Origin: Litoditis marina | Taxonomy: Eukaryota; Nematoda; Chromadorea; Rhabditida; Rhabditidae | Assembly: GCA_964036275.1 (NCBI GenBank) | Contig: OZ038435.1 | Span: 28,439,521 to 28,503,520, forward strand | Direction of reading: 5' to 3' | DNA: 64,000 bases | Shown: positions 20,925 to 31,300 of the stretch, in pieces | How positions within the stretch are numbered: position 1 is the first letter of the stretch | Layout: every line of letters begins with the position of its first letter | Notes under the pieces: model-generated | The model's database searches: none | What the model was told of the DNA's origin: nothing | Seen by the model: only the letters and a program-made list of their open reading frames with translations | Program-made: the position numbers and the translations under genes

Positions 20925-22417
20925 AAATTCAGAACTTGGCAATTTAATTGAAAACGGGAGACAGTGTCAACTTGTTAACCTCAAACGAAAGAAGAAAGTA
21001 CATAGGAAGTAACGAAACTAAACAGAGAAGTTAAGCCTACTGGTTCGTCCTAAAAAGAATTACAAAAACTTGAGAGGAAACATTGGAGTGAAGGAAGAGG
21101 AGAGAAAAGAAATATATGAATGATTTGGGCCCAAAATATTATATTTGTAGGGGGTGTATGATTTCCAGTCATACACCTTGTGCGTGAGGCGTATTTAGCA
21201 ACAGAGCGAGCTTTCGCACTTTTAGTTAGAACGATGCCGATCAATTAGATTAGATAAGTTCTATTAGATATTAGATAAGTTCTATCCAACAACCAGGCAA
21301 TGTTTTTATCGTTATACCAATAAAGGCAATTTCGAAAATACACATTTGTAGAATAAATCCTCATACCTCAGTTTTCTGACAAGAAAATAAACATTAAGTG
21401 AAATTAAATGAGATACGAACACGAAATGTGGTAACCAACCGACCGCGTCTTGGTCAATTACCCGAAATGTCTCAATTCCTAGAAAGTTTTCTCAATTAAG
21501 TTATAGTGAGTTCCTCACTGGTGAAATAAGCTTCGAGCAACCCACAAAATATCTCCGGATTGTTGTACGAAAAATTCGAAACAGTACTCAAGTATATTTG
21601 GGTATGGTGAGAGCTTGCGGTCAATCTTGGTTTATCAATGTGGCAGCGCGATAGAATCTCATGAAAATCTGATGAGATGTTGTTCATCAGATGAAACTAC
21701 TTACGAGCAAATCCATTAAAACGAAATGCTTTATTCATAAGATAGCTGTCCTTAGAAACTTAGATCGTGTACAATGAATTGCACGTGTTTAGGAATGATT
21801 AGAATGGTGTAAAGTCTCTGTCAAACGGATAATAAAGCGGAATAAAATTAGACTAGTGTGCAGGAACTGCATAGGTCAAACTGCGTCCTCAAACATTTAT
21901 GCTGATTCTGTGCTTTACATCATTCCGCCGCGAAACAAGTGTCGCGAAATAGTGCTCGAATGTGTTGAACACAATGATGGTCAAAGAAAGGGGAAGACCT
22001 CTGTGGCCGCTTCCACCTAAACTTGTTGAACAAAGCTCTCCTGGAAAACGTGTGATCGTGCGAAAACTTGCGCATACAAACACGAAACTCTACCAGATCT
22101 AGTTCGCGAAGGAGCATAAAATTGGGTAAATGTTATGGTTCAAATAATCATTGACGCCGATCAAAGGAATGATCAAATCTTTGATGTAGTTTGATTTCGA
22201 TGCATGCAATAACTGACGACGGGATCATACTACAAATACTGTGGTCTCGCGAAACATAAACCGTATAGGCGGCGGGCATCAAAAAAAAAGCGAGCTCTAA
22301 GCATATACTGAGCTTGGGCAACACCTACTACTACTGTAGGAGGTGGGTGTACGCACAAATGACTAGCACTACCTGGCGGAATTAAACATGGGACGATAGA
22401 AATAACAAAATTTCCAG
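20925..22417. other. Region between rpl-3 and the Ly-6-like gene
   Basis: It contains the rpl-3 outron and promoter, an end fragment of the 7723-7991 palindrome (about 21438-21462) and AT-rich sequence. Around 21865-22110 the plus strand holds overlapping open stretches in two frames after a TGTGCAG acceptor. They end in stops and I could not chain them into a gene. A decayed coding remnant is possible. Confidence 0.5.
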
Positions 22418-22531
22418 AACAGTTTCAAAGAAATTCCTACATTGGTCAACGATAGTCCAAGACAGAGAAACATGGAAAAAGAGTTGGGTCCCGCAGAAGA
22501 GCAACCGCTATCTGAGGAACGGGACAACTAA
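22418..22531 (+). CDS. Possible orphan terminal exon, unidentified
   Basis: A clean acceptor (AAATTTCCAG) is followed by 37 open codons and TAA. The peptide is polar and acidic, reading ..RQRNMEKELGPAEEQPLSEERDN. I could not find an upstream exon that joins in phase. It may be the end of a small gene upstream on the plus strand, or chance. No family is recognised. Confidence 0.25.
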   Translation, partial: NSFKEIPTLVNDSPRQRNMEKELGPAEEQPLSEERDN

Positions 22532-22809
22532 GTAGTAAGTAACCTCGTTAAAATATGATTTTCGATCAAGAGGTTGTATTCGACCCCTCTGTACCTCAAA
22601 TTTATAAAACCATCTGCATTTGTCGATCTGACAACTCAATTCAGACTACACGACCGCGTACTGTACACTTTGCTTTCGAGCTCTGTACAATGTGTTTTCG
22701 GATTGAAACTCGATCTCGAATTGGCAGCTTCTTTTTGCATTTATGCGTCGATGAGTCACAAGGTGGCCCAACTCGCCCAATACAGGCTATTCCATATAGC
22801 ATTATAGGC

Positions 22810-25800
22810 ATGAGGAGCGGCACTGTGCTCGTATTTGCTGCTACTATACAACTGGGTATTCAATGTCCACCACAACCCAATGGAAACTGCTATGCAGGTA
22901 ATCGCGCGGAGCGCGAAGCGCTCTGCGTGAGTTGTCTTTGGTTTGGCCATTGCGGACTCGTTTTTTCCTTTTAATTACCAAAAATCTTCAAACATATTCT
23001 TTTTTTGAAAACTAAAAGGAGAGAACGTTAGAGAATTACGAATTGAACATTGTGTGAAAATTTCAGCCAAATCGGAATATTTTCGCCTGAGTTATGGTTT
23101 CGTGTCGTTGTTGAAAAGTTCCGCCGTAATTCGTCCCTCCTCCCTCCTCCCTCGTCCCTCACGGAATTCTGTCCGCATCGTAGTGGAAAAACTACTGAAC
23201 CAATTTGGCTGAAATTTGGAACATCTATTCTATGGCAAAAGTTAGCTCGTCGCGCCAAGTATGAAATGTATATGTAATCTCTGGCGCCGGGCGCGGGCGC
23301 CAATAGGCGCCAAAAACGACTATTGGAAAAACTATCGAACCGATTTAGCTGAAATTTGAAACATGAGTTCTAATGCGAAAATTAGCATGTCGCGCCAAAT
23401 ATGAGATGTATAGCTCCTCATTGGCGCCGGGCGCGGGCGCCAATAGGCGCCAAAAAACACTATTGGAAAAACTACCGAACCGATTTAGCTGAAATTTGAA
23501 ACATGAGTTATAATGCAAAAGTTAGCCCGTCGCGCCAAATATGAGATGAATACATCATCATTGGCGCCCGGCGCTGGCGCCAATAGGCGCCAAAAACGGC
23601 AAAACACTATTTATCATCAACTAAAATGTTGAACACTAATAGAAATTGAATACTTTGGTGGAAAGTGTGAAAGTCTTTTTCCAGAACTGAAATTTTTCTT
23701 CTGGCGCTCGAACCAGGCGCCAGATGGCGCCAAAACCCAAACTCACGACAGCGTCAATGGAATCGTCTGAAATTCGGTACACTAAATAACTATCACATGG
23801 CAAGTAAGATGCTCAATCTGAAAATCAAAAAAGTTCTGTTGGCCCTGTGCGCTGGCGCCAATTGGCGCCAAAGTTGGGAAAATATCAGTTATTGTCAATC
23901 AAACTGTTTCGAGTTAACAGATATTGAATATTCCAATGTGAAATAAAGATCCACAAATTCAAAATAGAATTTTATCGTCTGGCTCGGAACAGACGCCAGA
24001 TGGCGCCAAAACAAAAACACACGAAACTGACAATTGAATTGTCTGAGTATTGCTCCAATCAGTAATTGACACATGTAGTGTGTACTGGTAGCTGGAAAAC
24101 CGAGAAAATTTCGTTTCGTTCTGGCGCCAGACGCGTGTGTCAATTGACGCAGGAATGAAAAAAAAGTTTCAACGAAGGTTTTTGATGTGGTATTGGAAAT
24201 AATGGCTATATTGTAAGTGAGTTGGTGTCTCTAATTGTAGATTTGTCAATGGCGCCAATCCCCATCGCTTATCGCCGCTAAAAGCGGTGTACATGTCAAT
24301 CGGAACGTTTAGCGTTTTTGTTCAGTTGTTGATAGTGACAGAGCCAGTAACCTGCGTTATATTACAACATCAGTAATTTTATGGTCTGCATTCGGCTTTG
24401 TGCACACACAAAACTGAGATTTCCATAATAATATAATGAGTTTACAAGATTCACTCTGCGAATAGGCAACATATGAAGTTGTAGGAGTACAACTAGCAAA
24501 AAAAGGACAATTAGTAAAAAGTGGGGGAACCAACAAATGTGTGAGTTGTGTTTGGTTCGACCTCGATATCAGCAAAAAGTGAACGATACGAATTGCTGTG
24601 ATACTGTAGGAGAAGTATTCTGCAAAAATAGAACAATACAAATGTTGCACAATGGTTCACAACGCACGCATGTCGTCAAAGCACACATGAAATACCCTTC
24701 GGCAATTTCTGAAATATCATGCGGGCTTCGTGAACCATTGTGCAACATTTGTATTGTTCTATTTTTGCAGAATACTTCTCCTACAGTATCACAGCAATTC
24801 GTATCGTTCACTTTTTGCTGATATCGAGGTCGAACCAAACACAACTCACACATTTGTTGGTTCCCCCACTTTTTACTAATCAAGCTTTGACTTCGTTATA
24901 GAGCTCAACATGTCTGATGCGGCGAAAGAATGTCACCACCACCGAGTTGTCGCTTGCACACAGAGCACCCAACAGGAATTCAGCTCGAACAAATTAGTAT
25001 ACAGCTAAATTCCCTTCAAAGAATACAGCTAAATTCCCTTCAAAGAATACATCTAAATTCCCTTTAATTTCATTGTATTTTATCAAAGTATATGCACTAC
25101 GCAGGAACATGAAAGGAGAAAACCAGGGTTGTAGTTTGATCTTAAAACAAGCATAGTTCTCAACATTTCCTCAAAATGCGCGAAAACTAAAATGACAGCA
25201 GAACGAAAAAGAGATACAGTTCGCCCACCTCCTTCAGAACAATCCTCTCAATTCATTTGCTCCTATTTTTGCAGGTACATTCTCTGGTGGACAACCTCAG
25301 TTTCAGAACCAGCGATGTCCCGAAGACCCATATCGCGATTGGTGTGCTGTTACGTAAGTAGTCGGTCTAAAGCCATTATATCTTTAAACTGCCTCAAAAC
25401 CAAATTGGCAACTGAGTATACGATTTGTCAAACGGTTGTGGACACCGTACCCTCGATTTTGTAAGGGGCGAGGTTTGGCGAGGGGCCAGCCAGTCTGCGT
25501 ATCATTGATCTACACACTCTCTCAACCGCTGGCAAATAATCAACGACCGCTCGCCCCGCATCGCTCAATCAATCGGATCCTCTGCTCTCTCTATGGGGAA
25601 AATGGCAACTATATTTGCACGCACTGAGGTGCTCGAGCTAGCTGCGATAGTTGAATTAATTCCTACCGCGAGTCCTACAGTACATTCCAAACTTCCCAAT
25701 TACAGTTTTTTAGCGCTCACTTCAACTCAAAATTATTTTCGAACACTGTTTGTAAGAGGAACTGTAATAAGGCTATATCACCGAGTGAAAAAGACTTGAA

Positions 25801-27700
25801 ACTGTGCGACAAACTTAATCCGACAAAGACGCTATGAAAGTTTCAAATGCTTACTGTACAGATCTATGTGCAGGTGAGACAGAGTATGTCAACAAGGTGA
25901 TGATCTTAACATCTCATCGACTATGGACATCTCCAGGTACCAGCCGGCATCGGCCGTGGCCAGTTTCGGATGTGCTAGTTCGTTCCCGTCCCAATTGGGT
26001 ACTCCACAATGTGGCGATGGGGCACTATCTATCAATCAACAAGGGTGCAATATGGTGGGTAAAAAACACATCATAGAAAGGTATTGGTCAGGAAAGGACA
26101 GGCTAAAACGGGCTAAGGGCTGTAGTTTGGTCTCCTGCGTCTCAGGCGCGATTCAAAATTGGAGTTTCGCTCGCAGTCGACTGGGAACTTTTCGAGCTAT
26201 TTCGTGAGGTCCAGATTTTCCAATAATGTTATAATAAACTAAGTCCCTCGCTCACATTTTCAATGAATTTTTCATATAAATAAGTTACCTTTCACCCTTC
26301 ACCAAAAAATTTCAACTATGATAATTATGATGGTAGAATGAAGGTAAAACTGAATACAGTTTTTGGTTTTCTGATTACTTCATTGTTTACGTCTAGAATG
26401 CATAGTGTTCACATAGGAATAGAAAGAACTATACCTTTTCTTATGTCTTTTATTTGCGCAGCATTCTGTGTTATCAATGCCGCCATCTCCTGATAAAGCG
26501 TCGCCACTACTAGGCGATGGAGTTTGAGAACCCTTCGGGCTTGAATAATATGAACGAAGATTTATCTTTCCTAACATGTTATCTATAAGTGACAATATTC
26601 AAAAATCCAACATTCCGTCTGTTTCAATCAATTCAAACTCTTTTTCAGTTCACATAGGTAATAAGAAAAAAGTACCGTAATTGTCCGTAAACTCTTGAAA
26701 TTACTGTAACGTGTTCAGAAATATAAAATGAAAAGTGTTCTATTAAATTCTGGGAAAATATTTACTTTCGCCCCCCACCGTACAATCGCACCCTCCCCCC
26801 CCCCCCCCGTGATAGTTTGGCGTGAAAGTAACACAGGACTTATTTCGGCTAAAACGAAAAAAAGTGGGGGGCGAAAGTAAAATAGTCCCAAATTCTGTAT
26901 TTTGTATTGTTGTTAACACTGATAAATACTGCGTTTTCGTTTATTGCGATATTTTCGGCAAATCGAGAGAAACAGCTGTTTGTCGGGTGCAAAAGCTGCT
27001 GGAAACCCGTACTAGATACGGCGCAACGCGGGACTTGGCTGACGCCGCATTTGTCACTTCGAAATCGTACTACACAGAATTCTCTGCTTAGTTCGTATTT
27101 CACAATCCCTTACCAAAAGCGACACCAGTCGACCGCAATGAACGGGAAACGGGCGAGTTGCGAGCGGGAAGAACGCTTTCGGGCGCTGAGGACCGCGTGT
27201 GGCCGCAAGGACACATTTGTAACTCGCTCTTCTGAGCGGATTAGTATCGAAAATACATGAAAATTACTCCTGCAATGCATACATTCAGGTCAATACCGCT
27301 GCTGGACCATGCTATCTATGTTGCTGCAAAGGAGGTAGCTGCAATCATCCCAGGGTTAGAAGCTCATTTTATTTGAAACATGAGATCTTCGACATTCGTG
27401 AAATCACAGCTAGAGAGGGTAACATGATTGCTTTTGTAGAGAAATGCTGGTTTTCTCCACCGTGGCATCCAGAGTCATAGAGACCGGTGGCTTCTGTATA
27501 AAAACAAAGTTACACGCTATGTGATATGTTTTGTATTGACTACCATAGCACATAGAACTATAAATTTTTAGGAATTCGCCGAACAAGCTCGTCTACAACT
27601 GGGATCCTCTCCGTATAGGGAACAACTACAAGTCTGGGGAAACACAGCACTGAGCAATGCATCGTTTCCTATTTTCTTCTTACTGTTTATATACTTCTGA
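22810..27700 (+). CDS. Secreted cysteine-rich Ly-6/uPAR-like protein, probably GPI-anchored
   Basis: Five exons (22810-22897, 25275-25353, 25937-26054, 27289-27354, 27572-27700) join with perfect phase agreement into 159 aa. Residues 1-18 (MRSGTVLVFAATIQLGI..) are a signal peptide. The mature part has 12 cysteines with little other hydrophobic content and ends its cysteine core with CYLCCCKGGSCNHP. That fits the CC-x4-CN closing motif of three-finger Ly-6 domains. The C-terminus, ..NTALSNASFPIFFLLFIYF, has small residues followed by a hydrophobic tail with no charged end, typical of a GPI-attachment signal. The role is therefore likely at the outer cell surface. The first intron (2.4 kb) carries two repeats. 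It is tail-to-tail with cyclin T. Gene structure is well supported; the Ly-6 assignment is inference from cysteine pattern, and another small cysteine-rich family is possible. Confidence 0.78.
23186..24280. repeat. Decaying ~140-bp tandem array centred on GGCGCC
   Basis: GGCGCC-rich cores recur at about 23283, 23423, 23563, 23702, 23852, 23980 and 24122, a period near 140 bp. The first three units share nearly all their sequence: GAAAAACTA.CGAACCGATTTAGCTGAAATTTG.., then TCGCGCCAAATATGAGATG.., then GGCGCCGGGCGCGGGCGCC. Later units keep only the core and some AT-rich matches. The array lies in intron 1 of the Ly-6-like gene. Confidence 0.85.
24510..24880. repeat. Perfect inverted repeat with 151-bp arms
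   Basis: Bases 24510-24660 and 24730-24880 are exact reverse complements, separated by a 69-bp centre. The arms start ATTAGTAAAAAGTGGGGGAA and end CACAATGGTTCAC at the centre. Because the arms match exactly, each strand encodes the same short open frame starting with MCELCLVRP. Perfect arms imply a very recent foldback element or recent arm homogenisation. It lies in intron 1 of the Ly-6-like gene. Confidence 0.95.
26435..26577 (-). CDS. Possible minus-strand 5' exon inside an intron, unidentified
   Basis: An acceptor ACTTATAG lies 5 nt before an ATG (26577), followed by 47 open codons and a GTATAG donor. The peptide has SPKGSQTPSPSSGDALSGDG and then ECCANKRHKK, a Ser/Pro-rich then basic composition more like protein than chance. 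It lies in intron 3 of the Ly-6-like gene on the opposite strand. No following exon could be joined. Confidence 0.3.
26761..26882. repeat. 122-bp MITE with TTTACTTTCGCCCCCCAC ends
   Basis: TTTACTTTCGCCCCCCAC at the left is matched by GTGGGGGGCGAAAGTAAA at the right, an exact 18-bp terminal inverted repeat. It encloses a C14 tract. It resembles the C/G-run cluster at 2690-3080. Confidence 0.85.
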
Positions 27701-28384
27701 GAAACAACTGTGTCATTATGTTTTCATATTGATCTTAACAAAGTAGTTTTTTTTATTAATTTTCATTACACCAACTGAGGGAAACAACAAGGAAACATAA
27801 CAATTAAATCTACCAGAGAAAAGATCAAAACAGAAAGAACACAGTGAATTCGATGCAAACAAGCACCATACGTAACAATGATACTTTCTCCAAATAAAAG
27901 TAAATACTACAATAGAATTTTTTTCACCACGTACTTTTTGAGATTTTGAAGACAGATAAAATGAGAGAAAAAATATTTGTGAGCGAGCCGTGAAGAAGTG
28001 TTTTCATATGAAATTTAACATTGCTGTACAACAGAAAAAATATAAACTCTCTCTCACATGGTGAATATGTAGTTTTACAAGAGCTACAAAATCAATACCC
28101 GTGAATAACTAATGAATAAAAAGAGCAATGCCGATCGCAGATAGCTGAGAATAATGAAAATCGTTTTTGAGAAAGTTTGGGTAGATGAATCATTACTCCC
28201 TAGACAGCTGAGATTGACACTCATTTGAGATGAAGAAATCTGTTAAATAACAGACGCCAATCGCAAACGAATTCTAATACTCAGCCATACATTGGGAAAT
28301 GGGAAAGGTACAAATAAACGATGAACACAAACCATTTCTGAGCAATCACAAACGACACATATTTTTAAAAATACAGATGCAAAT
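27701..28384. other. Tail-to-tail intergenic region
   Basis: AT-rich 3' flanks of the Ly-6-like gene (plus) and cyclin T (minus). AATAAA words occur at about 27893 and 28113, and TTTATT words serve the other strand. I see no additional gene. Confidence 0.7.
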
Positions 28385-31300
28385 TTACTCTACCTCTCCC
28401 TCTTCCAACTCGTTGGATGGTGGAGGCGGTGGTGGTGGACTAAGCTTCATTGGGGGTGGAGGGGGAGGGGGCGAGAGTGCAGTCGGCGGGTTATACAAGG
28501 AGGACGTCTTCGGTGGAGACAACACCGGACCCGGGCGCCGCATTGGCACCGGGACTGTTGAAGACGAACTACGAGACTGAAATCTTTATTTTAAATTATT
28601 TCCTGCTAGGCTCCTGAGAACAATTACGCCTTCATGCGCAAAATTATAATGACCGCCTGCTCACAGCGCTGGCTGTACCCACATAACTATACAAAGTTTA
28701 ACTCTTGTTCGAATTTCAAACATAACATTTTCTCAAAAGAGGAATAGCCTAGTGACGAGAATAAAAGGCTACCTTTGCGAAACCATTTGCTCCATTAGAA
28801 GAGGCGGATACGAACGACTGCGATGGAACTTCGGGGCGAGGCTTTTTGCTTCTGTAAAACAATATTTAGACCAAACGTAGGCATACACCAGCAAGGTTGC
28901 CCGAATAGTCAGAAAAATTGAAAAAAAAAACTTATTTTCAGCCGAAAAGATGCAAATCGGTCTACTTTTGATAGAAAAATCATAAATCTTCACTTGTTCA
29001 CATCTAAAACGGACTACTTTTTGTCGCTTAGTCGGACCTTACTGGTGTTTGAACGTAGGGTGACTTTGTTGGACTCACCATTGAATCACCCGCTTTTCTT
29101 TTAAATCGGGGGTTCAACTACCGTATTTTCACCCATTGTATTCTTCATTGTTTTCAATAAACTTCTGTGGACAACAAAATGACCTCACATATGATTTAGA
29201 CCCCCCTACCTATATTATCATAGCATAACTCATGTGAATAGAAACAGAGCAAATTTTATTTTCCATTTGTCTTTTTCTTTTCAGATGAAAAACGTACGAT
29301 GGATGGCCTGCGTTGGATTCCCTATTATGACCAGTCATGCGATCGTGTTCCCTCTTTCTTCTTTCCTCTTCCTTGCGCTTCTCTCTGTCCTCAGGACGCT
29401 CATCTCTACGCCTCTCAGCTTTTTCTTCACGCCTCCTTTCTTTCTCTTTCCGACGCTCATCATCTTTCCGATCGTCACGTCGGCCAGCTGTGGGTGGATG
29501 TTCTGAGAATGAATTAACTGTACATTGAAGCATATGTAAGCAAGTTTCTCACCAGGTCGAGAAGGGCATAAGGAAAAAAACACCAAAAAGTGACCATGTG
29601 CGTCGACCGTATGCATCGCAGTATGAGTACTGCTATGAATAGGAACATGAATAAATGAGTTTGTTGAAAGTCGATATATATATATATATATATCGACAGA
29701 GGATGTTTCTACATACTATGATAAAAATCATTTTTCACCTCGTTTGACGTGGGCAGATGGTAGAGGTTCCATTCCTGGTAGGGTGATAGTTGGAAGCTCT
29801 GTCACAGCAACTTGGGACGTATCCGGGATGAAACTCTTACGCGTAGCAGATGAAGAGTCCCCGCCGCTCGGTGTAGACCTCACACGCTCCTGAAGCAATG
29901 ATACATTAAAACGAATCAACGTGGGTAGAGTGGTAGAGAGCATGACTTGAAAAAGTTAACAGGTACAAAAATGTTTCTAGGCTACATATATGAAACGCAA
30001 CAACTTGCTACCTTGTACTGAGCATAGTCCACTTTCTTTGCCAAGGTTGGGGGCGGCGGAGGAGGTGGTAGTTGTTCCACTTTCTAAAAAATCGTTTGTC
30101 ACAGCAAAGTCGAAAGACGCTAAGACATGCACATCGGTTAGAAATTTACAATTTCACAATATGCAAGTGTAAGATACTAAATAAGCATGAAATGTGAAAA
30201 TCTATGTCCTCAGATCATAGGTGAAAAAAATTTAAAGAAATCAAGAATGTACCAACAAACAACCCAATAGGAAACTGTAATTTCATGTGGGGATGAACTG
30301 AGTGGTCATTGCTCATTGCTCTAAGCGAAATGTGCTAATTTGAACGTAAGCGATGGCGGAGATATGAAAAAAGAAGGATGAAGCTAAGACAAACCGCCAC
30401 ATGTGCTGATTGTTGTTGTGGTAGATTCACCAATCCGCGTGCAGTATATTTTGTGAGCGAGAGAGCAATCTTGTCCTTGCAGCTAGTGTAGATTTGAAGA
30501 AACTCGTCGGTCATCTCTGGAAAGGCGTTTTTGTTACAGAAACAGAACTTGTACTTGATAGTATTCTCACGCCCTTACGCAGGACAATTCGTGAGTGGCA
30601 TAGGTGCACTTTTAACTTTTCCAACGGAAGCCCAGGTAATAAAAACCCCGAAGCAAACTTGCAATTGCAACAATCTCAAATTCGAAAACATTTTCACACA
30701 TTCGTGCGGTTAACTCTGTGAGCACTTGTCTTACCCATTGTAGCTTACCAGGAAACGGGTATATTGTACAAGTACAATCATGACTGTACAACGTCCTTCT
30801 TTACTGAGCAAAAGCCAGACAGCCGATTGTTTAGACAACGAATGGTTCGAGCAAAAGATCGAGTAAAAAGAAAAACTAACCTTGAAGAAGCTCGTCGGTC
30901 ATAGTTGGATCAAATTTGTGATACCAAGGTAACCCATCAGCGGGAACAGGAATCTGAAGAAAAAAATATGTAAATGATATACTACTCTATCAAAACCAGA
31001 ACCCTGCCGAATAATGAAAATGAAATGCAAACAACATCAATGTCTATTACTGGTATAAAGCTACTTTCTATGTCGGCGTTAAAGTAGATGAGAACAAGCG
31101 TATTGAGAATGGTAAACCAAAAAGCTATGTACGACGAGCGTCGTAATGAACTAGTGCGATACACAGAATTCAGTTCTTGATTGGCCTAAAACCCAAAAAG
31201 TATTGACGCGCAGTCAGATCTACACTAAGCCATTGATCGCGGCGATTAAAAGCGATAGAAAACAGCCCTATTGCACAGAGGATTTTGCAGCAGCTATGTT

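Noticed and set aside
21889..22117. Overlapping 64-65-codon minus-strand frames and a plus-strand stretch reading MMVKERGRPLWPLPPKL
   Set aside because: Both strands are open at once, and neither chains to another exon in phase. I do not recognise a family. A decayed transposon is possible but unsupported.
24537..24883. Pair of 94- and 104-codon frames on opposite strands
   Set aside because: They are identical because they lie in the arms of a perfect inverted repeat. The sequence symmetry, not coding, explains them.
28299..28580. Glycine-rich plus-strand protein
   Set aside because: It is the antisense of the proline-rich last exon of cyclin T, which is supported by phase-consistent joins.
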